This document shows, piece after piece, positions 9,075 through 17,847 of a DNA stretch of 64,000 bases. The notes beneath the pieces are model-generated. The model saw only the letters and a list, made by a program, of their open reading frames with translations. It did no database searches and was not told the origin of the DNA. Source of the stretch: Lacihabitans sp. CCS-44 (GTDB lineage Bacteria > Bacteroidota > Bacteroidia > Cytophagales > Spirosomataceae); assembly GCF_024343735.1 (NCBI RefSeq), contig NZ_RJUE01000058.1:1-64000 (forward strand), written 5' to 3'. Position numbers and translations under genes: made by a program. The first letter of the stretch is position 1, and every line of letters starts with the position of its first letter.

Positions 9075-10046
9075 TTAAGATTTTATTAGATTTTTGACCA
9101 CATCATCGGTGCTGATTCCTTCTGCTTCTGCTCTAAAATTAAGCGATATTCTGTGGCGTAAAACAGGAAATGCGAGCGTGTGAATATCCTCAGGAATTAC
9201 CGAGAACCTGCCTTTTATAACCGCCCGAGCTTTGGCACAAAGTATCAGGGCTTGACCTGCACGGGGACCAGCCCCCCATTCGCACCATTTTTTGACAAAC
9301 TCGGAATTACTGTTCTGTGGGCGTGAATTTCTGACCAAATTATTTACTTCTACAATTAGGTTGTCGTCAATGTGTACTTGGCGAGTAAGTTTTTGGAGAG
9401 CTATGATGTCCTGACCAGTAAATACGCTTTCTATTTTGTTTTTACGCTCAGCAGTCGTCGATTTTAATACTTCAAGTTCCTCGTTTTCAGATGGATAATA
9501 GAGTTTTATAAACAGTAAAAACCTATCCAACTGGGCTTCTGGCAATGGATAGGTACCAGATTGCTCTATAGGATTTTGGGTGGCGATGATTAAAAAAGGC
9601 TTGTCCAAATCGTAATTTACACCTCCATAAGTCACTTTGTATTCTTGCATCGCCTCCAAAAGGGCGGCTTGAGTCTTGGGTGGGGTACGGTTTATTTCAT
9701 CCGCTAAAACTATGTTGGCAAACAAAGGTCCTTTGTTGAATTTGAAGAATTTTTTACCTGTATCATGGTCTTCTTCTAATATCTCGGTACCAATAATATC
9801 TCCTGGCATAAGGTCTGGCGTGAATTGGATTCTTTTGAATTCCATTTCTAAAGCTTCAGATATGGTCTTCACCATCAATGTTTTGGCGAGTCCCGGCACA
9901 CCTTCGAGTAAACAATGTCCGCCCGCCAAAAATGCGATCAAAATTTCCTCAATCACCTCATTTTGGCCAACTATGACTTTTGCTATTTCTTTTTTCAGAA
10001 GGGGCAGTTTCTCTACCAGCGATTTGTATTGTTCTTTGGTTTCCAA
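9075..10046 (-). CDS. MoxR-family AAA+ ATPase
   Basis: 323 residues. The MoxR-type Walker A is GVPGLAKT at residues 49-56, Walker B with the following motif is ADEINRTPPKTQAALLEAMQ near residue 115, and the sensor region ATQNPIEQSGTYPLPEAQLDRF follows near residue 155. MoxR proteins are AAA+ chaperones that mature or remodel vWA-containing partners; the DUF58 protein encoded immediately after is the likely client. It lies 6 bp after the DUF4159 gene. Length and motifs are normal for the family, and identification is secure. Confidence 0.95.
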   Translation of the reverse strand: METKEQYKSLVEKLPLLKKEIAKVIVGQNEVIEEILIAFLAGGHCLLEGVPGLAKTLMVKTISEALEMEFKRIQFTPDLMPGDIIGTEILEEDHDTGKKFFKFNKGPLFANIVLADEINRTPPKTQAALLEAMQEYKVTYGGVNYDLDKPFLIIATQNPIEQSGTYPLPEAQLDRFLLFIKLYYPSENEELEVLKSTTAERKNKIESVFTGQDIIALQKLTRQVHIDDNLIVEVNNLVRNSRPQNSNSEFVKKWCEWGAGPRAGQALILCAKARAVIKGRFSVIPEDIHTLAFPVLRHRISLNFRAEAEGISTDDVVKNLIKS

Positions 10047-10052
10047 TTTATT

Positions 10053-10667
10053 CTAATGTGTTAATGCATAATTAATGATATTCACACCAAATTTGGTGTT
10101 GTCTTCGGCCAGCCAGCGTTTGTTTCTAAAGTCGTAGTCCCATTCGCAGCCGTAGTCTTTGTTTGAATATAAAATTCCAATTCTCCCATTCACGGTAACG
10201 GCTTTCAGGTAGTCATGTACGAGGTCATCACCCCAGCCATTGAGTTCAAAACTGGTGGTAGGTGGACCTTCGAACTCAAAAAATGACTTATAGATTTGAT
10301 GCGTATTGGGTATTTTTTGCAATGCTTTTTGTCCAAAAACTCTACCGATTTCTTGCTCGAACGATTTGGCAAAAAGTCCGTCTATGTCGTGATTGCAATC
10401 ATCTACGAACAGAAAACCGCCGTTTTGAATGTATCTGTGCAGGTTATCCCTTTCAAGGCTTGAAAATTCCACCAATTTATGACCACTCAGGTAACAAATA
10501 GGGCTTCTGAAAAGGTTTTTGTCGGTTAAGAAAATGGTTCTTTCCTTTTCGTCAATCGGTATGGTGGTATATTCAACCAGCGAATTCAACAGGTTGCTGG
10601 GCATACGCTGATCGGTATCCCAGTCGCCGGAGTTATATTGAATACGAGTAAATACGAAAGGTTTCAA
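10053..10667 (-). CDS. DUF4159 domain protein, first gene of the MoxR operon
   Basis: 204 residues with no signal peptide or membrane helix. The opening FVFTRIQYNSGDWDTD and the segment IQNGGFLFVDDCNHD (about residues 81-95) are typical of DUF4159, a domain with a glutamine-amidotransferase-like fold found at the head of MoxR-DUF58 operons in Bacteroidota. No catalytic role is established. It starts the six-gene minus-strand operon; the 160 bp upstream must hold the promoter, but no convincing -7/-33 pair was seen. Confidence 0.85.
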   Translation of the reverse strand: MKPFVFTRIQYNSGDWDTDQRMPSNLLNSLVEYTTIPIDEKERTIFLTDKNLFRSPICYLSGHKLVEFSSLERDNLHRYIQNGGFLFVDDCNHDIDGLFAKSFEQEIGRVFGQKALQKIPNTHQIYKSFFEFEGPPTTSFELNGWGDDLVHDYLKAVTVNGRIGILYSNKDYGCEWDYDFRNKRWLAEDNTKFGVNIINYALTH

Positions 10668-10829
10668 GTTTGCTTTTTCAGATGAATTAAAAAACTACAC
10701 AATTTATGCAAAAAGGCTCAGTTTTTCGCCAAAAACTTGACCAACGGAGTCTAAATGACGACAAATTCTGTTTTTTGTTGCTTTTTTTATGGAAAAAACA
10801 AAACTCAATATTTCAGTAATAGTGCTATT

Positions 10830-12206
10830 TTAGTTAGATATGAAAGGGGTGTGGCTGTCGTAATGGTGGTTTTTGTCTAGAAAGTTCACCTTGAAGTGTT
10901 CGGAATCAACCTTAATATTTGTTAATAAATTACCCTGAATTATTTCCAAAGTTTTTTTAAGCAAGGTTTCGTTCTGATTACCGATTGGATAATAAGGCAG
11001 AATGTCGTCATGAATTAGGAAGTCAGGGATAAATCCTTCTTTTCGGCCATAGTATGATTCTCCTTTGGAATTTTCGAGGGTTGAATAGGCGGGCATTATT
11101 ACAAAAGGAAATTTACCCGTTTCGTCTGTAATTATGGTTGATATTACATTTTTTCCCAAAGTATTTTCTCCAATCAATATCACCTCCATTTTGGTTTTGA
11201 GACAGTTGATGACCAATTCGGACGACGATGAAGTTGATTTTGAGGTGATGATATAAATGCGATTCAATGTGTTTAGATTTGCGGACTCGTTTGTCCAATT
11301 TCTGCCGTCTTTGTTGCCGTCGGGTTTGCTTTGAGCTTCAAGAGTTTGTGCTTTGTTGGCATGTCCCCCAAACATTTTCTCGTTGGGATTTAGGTTTTTA
11401 ACAATCAGAGAACCCACAACTTCCGCGTTCGGAGTAAACCCACCAGGATTAAATCTTAAATCTAGAATTAGTTCGTCTATTTTTTGGGCTTTAAAATTAT
11501 TGAATACTGCTCGGAGGTCATTGTCTATTTCGTGCAAAAACTGAGTAAACGCGAAATAGCCAATTTTCTTCTTTTCTATTTCTATCACTCGTGTATCATA
11601 AATGGGCTTTACTCGGTAGCTCGATTTTGCAATGGCCGCCGTTTTTAGTTCATTCGAAGTGGTTTGCCAAGTGATATTTATGTTTAGTTTTTCTAGTAAA
11701 CCCGAAAGATTGCCTTCTGTGATGTTGTTTCCATCTATTTTTTGAATGATATCGCCTCGGTAAAGACCGGCTTTTTCGGCAGGGCTTTGTTGAGAAACCA
11801 ATGAAACTGCCAAATAAATATTTTCTTTTGTAGGATCTGGTTTGTAAGGTCTAAACCTGAATCCGTAGCCGTAGGGAGTGCCTAGCCAGAAATTCAGCAC
11901 ATCGTCTTTGTTGCTTTTCATATACGAAAACCAGTCTTGGTTATCATTTATGAGTGATTTGTAATATTTTACGGGTTCTAAATACTTGTCAGTTTTGGCC
12001 TCTGTTGGCATGGTTTCTTCCCAAAGATAGTATTTCTTCATTTGGGTATATATCCAATTGTTTTCTTTTAAAAACTTTGAAGGAGTTACATTAGAGGTAG
12101 AATCTTTGGGGTTGTTGGTGGGATTGATATCTATGGTTTTTTTGCTGCAAGACATAAATCCAATCAGCAAAAAAGCTAATGATGTTATTATAAAATGGCG
12201 GTGCAT
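10830..12206 (-). CDS. S41-family (C-terminal processing) peptidase, lipoprotein
   Basis: 458 residues. Lipoprotein signal with lipobox GFMSC (Cys20). A PDZ domain follows at about residues 140-190 (SPAEKAGLYRGDIIQKIDG), then the S41 catalytic domain with LILDLRFNPGG near residue 245 and the nucleophile region TSKSTSSSSELV near residue 320; GKNV about 25 residues later holds the expected general-base lysine. It probably acts at the periplasmic face of a membrane, trimming C-termini of envelope proteins. It stands alone, with a plausible promoter in front and a gap of over 160 bp to the MoxR operon. Confidence 0.9.
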   Translation of the reverse strand: MHRHFIITSLAFLLIGFMSCSKKTIDINPTNNPKDSTSNVTPSKFLKENNWIYTQMKKYYLWEETMPTEAKTDKYLEPVKYYKSLINDNQDWFSYMKSNKDDVLNFWLGTPYGYGFRFRPYKPDPTKENIYLAVSLVSQQSPAEKAGLYRGDIIQKIDGNNITEGNLSGLLEKLNINITWQTTSNELKTAAIAKSSYRVKPIYDTRVIEIEKKKIGYFAFTQFLHEIDNDLRAVFNNFKAQKIDELILDLRFNPGGFTPNAEVVGSLIVKNLNPNEKMFGGHANKAQTLEAQSKPDGNKDGRNWTNESANLNTLNRIYIITSKSTSSSSELVINCLKTKMEVILIGENTLGKNVISTIITDETGKFPFVIMPAYSTLENSKGESYYGRKEGFIPDFLIHDDILPYYPIGNQNETLLKKTLEIIQGNLLTNIKVDSEHFKVNFLDKNHHYDSHTPFISN

Positions 12207-12252
12207 TTATTTAGTTTTTTATTAGTTTATAGCTCTCTGGTTCTTTGGAGAT

Positions 12253-12284
12253 GAAATTTACGAATAATTGGTTCGCACTTCAAA
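12253..12284 (-). promoter_or_regulatory. Candidate promoter of the S41 peptidase gene
   Basis: Read on the minus strand, TTTG is followed after 20 bases by TAAATTTC, close to the Bacteroidota pattern TTTG-N19-TAnnTTTG. It lies 47 bp before the start codon. The last base departs from consensus, so this is a moderate candidate. Confidence 0.4.
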
Positions 12285-12340
12285 GAAAAACTACTTTTTC
12301 GGAGATTTTGACTTTTAGGATTATGCTTTTTCGTTATTTA

Positions 12341-12399
12341 TTGACCAAATTAATATTAATTGGGTCAATATAATGACTGAATTACTATTAATTGGGTCA
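12341..12399. repeat. 59-bp double-palindrome repeat, copy 1
   Basis: The copy opens with a 28-bp near-perfect palindrome (12341-12368; arms TTGACC...GGGTCAA, one mismatch pair), followed by a weaker palindrome with the same TAATTGGGTCA end (12374-12399). It matches copy 2 at 13604-13662 in the same orientation at 57 of 59 positions. The two copies bracket the DUF4143 ATPase gene; this one lies 21 bp beyond its stop codon. Confidence 0.9.
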
Positions 12400-12420
12400 A
12401 GATATGTAAAAAAAACTCTT

Positions 12421-13551
12421 CTAAACTATAAAGCTCAGATAGTTTTCTTTGTTTATGGTTTGAAAACTTGCATCGGGATAAGCAGTGGCGAATGCACCTG
12501 GGATTTTGCCAACCTTAGTTCCAAACTTAAACTCGAATGCAGCTATTTCTCCATCTTTGGTTTCCAAACAATCTATTTCTTGCTGATCATATGTTCTCCA
12601 AAAATACATTTCTTTGTTAACTCTTACGTATTCATTCTTTTTTAGCCTTTCTGCTATGAGGTAGTTTTCCCAAAGCTCCCCTGTATCATTTCTCAAATTT
12701 ATGGCTTTGAAATCATTTATAATTGCATTTCGGATTCCATTATCCCAAAAATACCACCTTGATGTTTTGGTTATTTCTTTTCTAAGATTTTTGCTGAATC
12801 CCGTTATTTTTTTTAAAACAAATACTTTCTCTAATAGGTCAAGATATTTTTCTATTGTGTTTTTGCTCATGCCCAGTTGGGTGCCCAGTTCATTCAATGA
12901 TACCTCTTTACCCAATTGAAAAGCAATGAGTTTTAACAAATCATATATTTTGGAGGCATTCCGAATACCTTCTAGGCTAAGAATATCTTTCAGTAAATAA
13001 GCGTTGACAAGGTCTTTGAGATATTCTTCTTTTCTTTCAAAGCCCACAAGGTTAATTACCTCAGGATAACTGCCAAAAATCAGCCTTTCATCTTTGTTTT
13101 TCATGGTTTCCAAGATGTTTTCTTGCATGGAGATTTCTAGCTGAGCAACCGGATACATTTCATGCCAAAATGCTCTTCCAACCAAAGGTTCACCGAGTTT
13201 GTTGGTGAGGTCGAAAGCAGAAGAACCGCTGGCAATGATTTTTAAATGCGGTAATTCATCAACAATTATTTTTAGAATTTGGCCGATTTGTGGTATCGCC
13301 TGTGCTTCGTCAATAATAACGAGCTGAAACCCCTCAAAAAGATTTCTGTAGTTGTTAAGGTTTTTTGTTTCTAAAATTTCTTGAACCTCTGGAAGTTCAC
13401 CGTTTAGCCATAAGTAACTCACATTCTGCTCATTTGCTATTTTCTTAAGCAGGTAGGTTTTGCCAACTCTTCTTGCTCCATAAAGTATGTTTACTTTGCC
13501 TGGTTCTAAGAAACTGATGATGCGACTTTCGATTTTTCGTATAATTTCCAT
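12421..13551 (-). CDS. AAA ATPase with C-terminal DUF4143 (PD-(D/E)XK-like) domain
   Basis: 376 residues. Walker A GARRVGKT is at residues 25-32, Walker B IIDEAQ at 79-84, and the sensor-like SGSSAF at 108-113, all typical of the AAA_14/DUF4143 family. A small winged-helix-like segment (LGMSKNTIEKYLDLLEKV) lies near residue 225. The C-terminus has EID (325-327) and EFK (340-342), the layout of a PD-(D/E)XK nuclease core. The biological role of the family is unknown; the genes are scattered and often multicopy in Bacteroidota and archaea. This one is a single-gene unit flanked by 59-bp direct repeats and has its own promoter, which suggests a mobile or self-regulated cassette. Confidence 0.9.
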   Translation of the reverse strand: MEIIRKIESRIISFLEPGKVNILYGARRVGKTYLLKKIANEQNVSYLWLNGELPEVQEILETKNLNNYRNLFEGFQLVIIDEAQAIPQIGQILKIIVDELPHLKIIASGSSAFDLTNKLGEPLVGRAFWHEMYPVAQLEISMQENILETMKNKDERLIFGSYPEVINLVGFERKEEYLKDLVNAYLLKDILSLEGIRNASKIYDLLKLIAFQLGKEVSLNELGTQLGMSKNTIEKYLDLLEKVFVLKKITGFSKNLRKEITKTSRWYFWDNGIRNAIINDFKAINLRNDTGELWENYLIAERLKKNEYVRVNKEMYFWRTYDQQEIDCLETKDGEIAAFEFKFGTKVGKIPGAFATAYPDASFQTINKENYLSFIV

Positions 13552-13567
13552 ATCACTACTCTTTGTA

Positions 13568-13575
13568 CAAAAGTA
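13568..13575 (-). promoter_or_regulatory. -7 element of the DUF4143 ATPase gene
   Basis: On the minus strand the bases read TACTTTTG, an exact match to TAnnTTTG, 16 bp before the ATG. A clear -33 TTTG at standard spacing is not seen. Repeat copy 2 begins about 28 bp upstream of this element, so a protein bound to the repeat would sit beside RNA polymerase. Confidence 0.55.
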
Positions 13576-13603
13576 GCAACGTTTTTCAATAAATAATTAT
13601 AAA

Positions 13604-13662
13604 TTGACCAAATTAATGTTAATTGGGTCAACATAATGACTGAATTACTATTAATTGGGTCA
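13604..13662. repeat. 59-bp double-palindrome repeat, copy 2
   Basis: Same orientation as copy 1 with two substitutions. The 28-bp palindrome lies at 13604-13631 and the second, weaker palindrome ends at 13662. It sits upstream of the ATPase promoter. No further copy was found elsewhere in the window. Confidence 0.9.
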
Positions 13663-13683
13663 TTAGGTTAGTTTATTGGAAAC

Positions 13684-13717
13684 AAAAAAAGGCAAGACTC
13701 CAACGAGTCTCGCCTTT
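13684..13717 (-). terminator. Rho-independent terminator of the first TldE-type gene
   Basis: On the minus strand, AAAGGCGAGACTC, a 4-base loop and GAGTCTTGCCTTT form a 13-bp stem with one mismatch, ending in seven Ts. It lies 24 bp after the stop of the TldE-like gene. Confidence 0.85.
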
Positions 13718-13741
13718 AATGAAAGCTACATTTATCGTTTC

Positions 13742-15079
13742 TTAAACCGCATCACTCAAGCTAGAGAAAGTAAACTCTCTGATTTTCATCGGAGGAATCA
13801 TGTAGTTTTGGTTTGATTCCGTACTCACCACTCTTTCAGAAACACCCAGTGTTTCTAAGTTATTGAGCATGATGATTGGGCTTTCGTTAAACCTCAAATT
13901 TTTGATTGGATGTTTTATTTTTCCGTCTTCAATGTAAAAAGTTCCGTCCCGAGTAAGACCTGTCAATAAGAGTGTTTGTGGGTCCACTGGTCTGATATAC
14001 CAAAGTTTCGTAACCAATATACCTCTTTTGGTACTTTTTATCATTTCTTCTAGGCTTGCTTTTCCTCCTTCCATAATCATGTTGTTAGGAAAGGGCACTG
14101 GTTTTACACCTTTTTGCTTGGCCCAATAAATAGAGTAGGCCAAGTTTTTAACGACACCTTTGTCAATCCATTTGAGTTTTTGTTGAGCTTGACCATCGCC
14201 AGACCATGGAGAGGCCGGAAGCTCAGGATGAGTGGGGTCGGAGTAAAAAGTAACGGCTTCGTCCACTATTTTTTCGCCGAGTTTTGTTTTGCCACCAGGT
14301 TTACTGAAAAACGAACGGCCTTCGTCTGCACTGCGTGCATCCATACCAAAGAAGATATTCTCCAATAATACCGCAGCCGCTGTAGGTTCAAGAATAACAG
14401 TGTATTTGCCTGGTTCTATGGCTTGTGCACTAGCCGAAGCTTTAGCCTTTTGAATGGCTACTCGTGTTGCTGCGGCGGTATCCAATTTATTAAAATCACT
14501 GTAGCCTTTTGCTACATAACCCGAGCCTTTACCGTCTTCGGTTCTTACGGTTAGTGAAAAGTTAACGTTGGTTGAGGCATAATAAGCAAACATGCCTTTC
14601 GAGTTCATGATGGCCGTGTAGCCGTGTTGGTCTTCCAAGAATCCGGCACCTACAAGTTTCTCATTTCGGCACAATTCCAAACTTTGAGCTACTTTGGTGG
14701 CTCTTTTGTCTGGATTAATGCTGGCTGTTGACTCAAAATATCCGTTGGCTTTCATGTAGGTCTGTGGGTCTACAAGGCCTTCGTATTCTGGATTTTCGGG
14801 TGCTAATTTTGCTAATTCTTCGGCTCTTCTTACGACCTTTTCTAGCGAAGCGTCGTCGAACTCATCTATGGTGGCAGAGCCCACTTTGTTTCCAAAAGCT
14901 GAGGTTACGGCAATATTTTTGTTTGTAAGGCCACCTGCCGTAGAGACTTCGTTTCTCGCATAACGGATGTTGCCTCTTTGCTCACCAATGATGTTTACGA
15001 TACATTCGTCGGCTTTCGAATAACTCAATATCTTTTTGAGCAGGGTCTTAGCTTCTTCTTCTGTTAATATTATGTTCAT
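13742..15079 (-). CDS. TldD/PmbA family protein, TldE (PmbA) type
   Basis: 445 residues with no signal peptide. It shares the family's N-terminal fold (DECIVNIIGEQRGNIRYARNEV; then the long helix ASLEKVVRRAEELAKLAPENP near residue 80) but lacks the HExxxH metal motif, as expected for the TldE/PmbA subunit. TldE pairs with TldD to form a peptidase that degrades short unfolded peptides. It follows the TldD-type gene by 110 bp on the same strand and has a strong terminator. A close paralogue lies at 19674-20990. That the two pairs form separate heterodimers is inference. Confidence 0.88.
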   Translation of the reverse strand: MNIILTEEEAKTLLKKILSYSKADECIVNIIGEQRGNIRYARNEVSTAGGLTNKNIAVTSAFGNKVGSATIDEFDDASLEKVVRRAEELAKLAPENPEYEGLVDPQTYMKANGYFESTASINPDKRATKVAQSLELCRNEKLVGAGFLEDQHGYTAIMNSKGMFAYYASTNVNFSLTVRTEDGKGSGYVAKGYSDFNKLDTAAATRVAIQKAKASASAQAIEPGKYTVILEPTAAAVLLENIFFGMDARSADEGRSFFSKPGGKTKLGEKIVDEAVTFYSDPTHPELPASPWSGDGQAQQKLKWIDKGVVKNLAYSIYWAKQKGVKPVPFPNNMIMEGGKASLEEMIKSTKRGILVTKLWYIRPVDPQTLLLTGLTRDGTFYIEDGKIKHPIKNLRFNESPIIMLNNLETLGVSERVVSTESNQNYMIPPMKIREFTFSSLSDAV

Positions 15080-15154
15080 TTGTTTTGTTCTTTTTTTGGT
15101 AAAAAGGAAATGTTTCGATTTGACTTAGGGCTTGACTTAGCTAATTTACCTGAT

Positions 15155-15187
15155 TCTCCCTTCCCACTGGGGAGGGCAGGGGTGCGG
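15155..15187. repeat. GC-rich palindromic repeat of REP type
   Basis: CCCTTCCC-ACT-GGGGAGGG forms an 8-bp stem with one wobble, followed by CAGGGGTGCGG. It is much more GC-rich than its surroundings and lies between the two genes of a TldD/TldE pair. Such elements recur between genes in many Bacteroidota; it could also slow or end transcription. Confidence 0.45.
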
Positions 15188-15189
15188 CT

Positions 15190-16830
15190 TTAAATCTTCC
15201 TTCCTGTGTTAATTACATTTACGCCGTCAAATCTTGCAGTTGAACTACCGTGCGACACGGCACTCGATTGAGACGGTTGGCCTTTTCCATCAAAAAATGA
15301 ACCTCCCAAACGATAATCTCTATCATCACAGATCTTACTACATGAGTTCCAGAACTCCTGGGTATTAGATTGATAAGCCACGTCTTTCAGCATTTCACCA
15401 ATTTTGCCGTCTTTGATTTCGTAGTACAACTGACCGCCAAACTGGAAGTTATAGCGTTGCTGGTCTATTGAAAACGACCCATCGCCTATGATATAAATTC
15501 CTTTTTTTACGTCTTTTATCATTTCTTCCACTGAAAGTGGTGTTTTACCTGGTGCCAAAGAAACATTGGCCATACGCTGAAACTGTACTGACGACCAACT
15601 GTCGGCATAACAACATCCGTGGGATTCTTTTTCACCAATTATATGAGCTTGGTCACGAATAGCTTGATAGTTTACCAAAGTACCGTCTTTTACCAAATCC
15701 CATTTTTTGGTTTTAACACCCTCATCGTCCCAACCAACTGCTCCTAATGAACCAACCTGCGTTTTATCTGCAAAAAGTGTAACTTCTTTGCTGCCATAGT
15801 TGAAGTTTTTCGATTGCCACTTGTCTAACGTTGCAAATGATGTTCCAGCAAAGTTGGCTTCATAACCCAATACTCTGTCTAATTCAAGAGGGTGTCCTAC
15901 TGACTCGTGAATGGTTAGCCAAAGGTGCGATGGGTCAAGAACCAAGTCATATTTGCCGGCCTCAACAGACTTGGCCGACAGTTTTGCTTTGGCTTGCTGA
16001 GCAGCAGCTCCGGCATCTTCCAGCATATCATAGCCTCTGTTGTATCTAGTTGTTACACCTGTTATTTTATCTTTTGGATTGGTTTGCAGGTATTCATAAC
16101 CCATGCCCATTGGAGCACTGAGGGCATTGCGAGTTTCAAATTTACCTGATTTCGGATCGATACACGTTACATTGAAAATCGGCCAAGTACGGTGCACGTC
16201 TTGGTCAACATAGCTACCGTCAGACGATGCGAAGTATTTTTGTTCGTTTACTAAGAACAGAATCGAGTTGACATAGTTTGCTCCGTTTTTGATGGCGGCA
16301 TCGTTTACGCCAAGAAGTAAATCAACTTTTTCCTGAATAGGCACCTCAAAAGCATTTTTAACAATTGGCGTCTTCCAGCTGACCTCGCCAAAGCCCTTTT
16401 GAGGAGCTAAGCTAACTGGCTCTTTCATCAGCTTGGCATTGGCCTTTGCTATAGCAACAGCTTCTTCGGCTGCACGAGCGGTGTCAGCTTCTGATTTAGC
16501 ATCTACCACTGCTGCAAAACCCCAGCAGCCGTCGGCTATTACACGAACCCCAACTCCGTAAGACTCCGTGTTGACGATGTTTTGCACCTTGTCTTCTCTG
16601 GTAACCACAAACTGGTTGAGGTATCTACCAATACGAATATCGGTATAAGTGGCTCCTTTTGATTTAGCAGCATTTAGGGCTGCGTCGGCTAGACGTTTTT
16701 TTACGGCTACATCCATGGAGCCATTGAGCAGGGCTTCGTAGGAAACATTGTTTCCCATAACAGGAATATTGGGCAGCATGGCCGCACCGATTCCCAGACC
16801 CGATAATTGAAGGAAATCTCGTCTTTTCAA
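15190..16830 (-). CDS. TldD family metallopeptidase with Tat signal
   Basis: 546 residues. The N-terminus KRRDFLQLSGLGIGAAMLP is a twin-arginine signal, so this TldD is probably exported folded, unlike the cytosolic E. coli enzyme. The metal-binding HESVGH (HExxxH) is at residues 308-313 in LTIHESVGHPLELDRV, and two adjacent cysteines occur in a later SHGCCYAD segment. TldD is the catalytic subunit of the TldD/TldE peptidase. The TldE-type partner gene follows. A close paralogue of 548 residues is at 21060-22706. The TldE-type partner here has no export signal, which leaves open how the pair would meet. Confidence 0.88.
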   Translation of the reverse strand: MKRRDFLQLSGLGIGAAMLPNIPVMGNNVSYEALLNGSMDVAVKKRLADAALNAAKSKGATYTDIRIGRYLNQFVVTREDKVQNIVNTESYGVGVRVIADGCWGFAAVVDAKSEADTARAAEEAVAIAKANAKLMKEPVSLAPQKGFGEVSWKTPIVKNAFEVPIQEKVDLLLGVNDAAIKNGANYVNSILFLVNEQKYFASSDGSYVDQDVHRTWPIFNVTCIDPKSGKFETRNALSAPMGMGYEYLQTNPKDKITGVTTRYNRGYDMLEDAGAAAQQAKAKLSAKSVEAGKYDLVLDPSHLWLTIHESVGHPLELDRVLGYEANFAGTSFATLDKWQSKNFNYGSKEVTLFADKTQVGSLGAVGWDDEGVKTKKWDLVKDGTLVNYQAIRDQAHIIGEKESHGCCYADSWSSVQFQRMANVSLAPGKTPLSVEEMIKDVKKGIYIIGDGSFSIDQQRYNFQFGGQLYYEIKDGKIGEMLKDVAYQSNTQEFWNSCSKICDDRDYRLGGSFFDGKGQPSQSSAVSHGSSTARFDGVNVINTGRKI

Positions 16831-17112
16831 AGTAAATAGCTTTTAGATTAGAAAATGAATATGAGGTAAATATATATCAAATCAAAGATGAAAACAATGG
16901 CCGAATAGTTGCAATTGTATAAGCGGATAAAATAGGACGTTGAGAGGAGATGATTTTAAGGATTTTTAACGGAATAGGTCTCTGTAAATACTTGAACCTT
17001 TCAATTAAGGATAAAACGAAATATTATTCGCAGTAAATAGAAAGATTTCTAAATACTGTTGAATCTCAAACGATGCGAATGAAGACTAAAATTCTCGATA
17101 TCTCGAAAATTC

Positions 17113-17847
17113 TTAAGCTCCTTTAAAGAAGCCATACTTCAGAATGCAGTAAAGGGCTCTGAAACCGTCTTTCCAGTTGATTTTTTTACCTTCTTCGTAG
17201 GTTCTGCCATAATATGAAATACCTACTTCGTAGATTCTAATACCTTTTATTCTCGATATTTTGGCAGTTACCTCAGGTTCAAATCCGAAACGCTTTTCTC
17301 TAAGAGAAAGACTTTTGAGGATTTTCGCATCGAAAAGCTTATAGCAAGTCTCCATATCTGTTAGGTTCAGATTGGTGGAGGCATTGGACAAAAACGTAAG
17401 AAGTTTATTGCCGATAGAGTGGAAAAAGAACAAAATACGGTGTGGTTTACCTCCAATAAACCTCGAACCATAAACTACATCCGCAAAACCATCAATGATA
17501 GGCTTAAGCAAAATATTGAATTCGTTGGGGTCATACTCTAGGTCGGCATCTTGTACTATTATCAAGTCGCCTTTGGCATTTTTTATACCGGTATGTATGG
17601 CTGCTCCTTTACCTTGGTTTATCTCGTGTTTGTAGTAACTGATGGTTTCGTTAGGATACTTGTTGATGAATTCCTGAATTTTACCTTCCGTGTTGTCTCG
17701 TGATGCGTCGTTTACCAGAACGATTTCTTTTTTGTAGCCACCAATCAGATTTACCTCCACTACTTTTTCAAGTATGAAGTGTACCGTTCTTTCCTCATTG
17801 AAAACAGGTATTAAAATTGATAAGGTCTTTTGGTTTTCTGAAATCAT
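17113..17847 (-). CDS. Family 2 glycosyltransferase (polyprenol-phosphate sugar synthase type)
   Basis: 244 residues: a GT-A fold with SILIPVFNEE at the N-terminus, VNDASRD near residue 46 and the nucleotide-sugar/metal site DAD at residues 100-102. The C-terminus has no membrane helix, so it resembles soluble dolichol/undecaprenol-phosphate mannosyl- or glucosyltransferases. It overlaps the upstream membrane glycosyltransferase by 4 bp. The natural reading is that this enzyme charges a lipid carrier which the membrane enzyme uses as donor. The pair sits between the two TldD/TldE pairs. Confidence 0.85.
   Translation of the reverse strand: MISENQKTLSILIPVFNEERTVHFILEKVVEVNLIGGYKKEIVLVNDASRDNTEGKIQEFINKYPNETISYYKHEINQGKGAAIHTGIKNAKGDLIIVQDADLEYDPNEFNILLKPIIDGFADVVYGSRFIGGKPHRILFFFHSIGNKLLTFLSNASTNLNLTDMETCYKLFDAKILKSLSLREKRFGFEPEVTAKISRIKGIRIYEVGISYYGRTYEEGKKINWKDGFRALYCILKYGFFKGA

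Noticed and set aside
12374-12399. Second palindrome of the 59-bp repeat taken as a terminator for the ATPase gene
   Set aside because: It is AT-rich with several mismatches and no T-run, and the identical copy lies upstream of the promoter, so termination is not its shared role.
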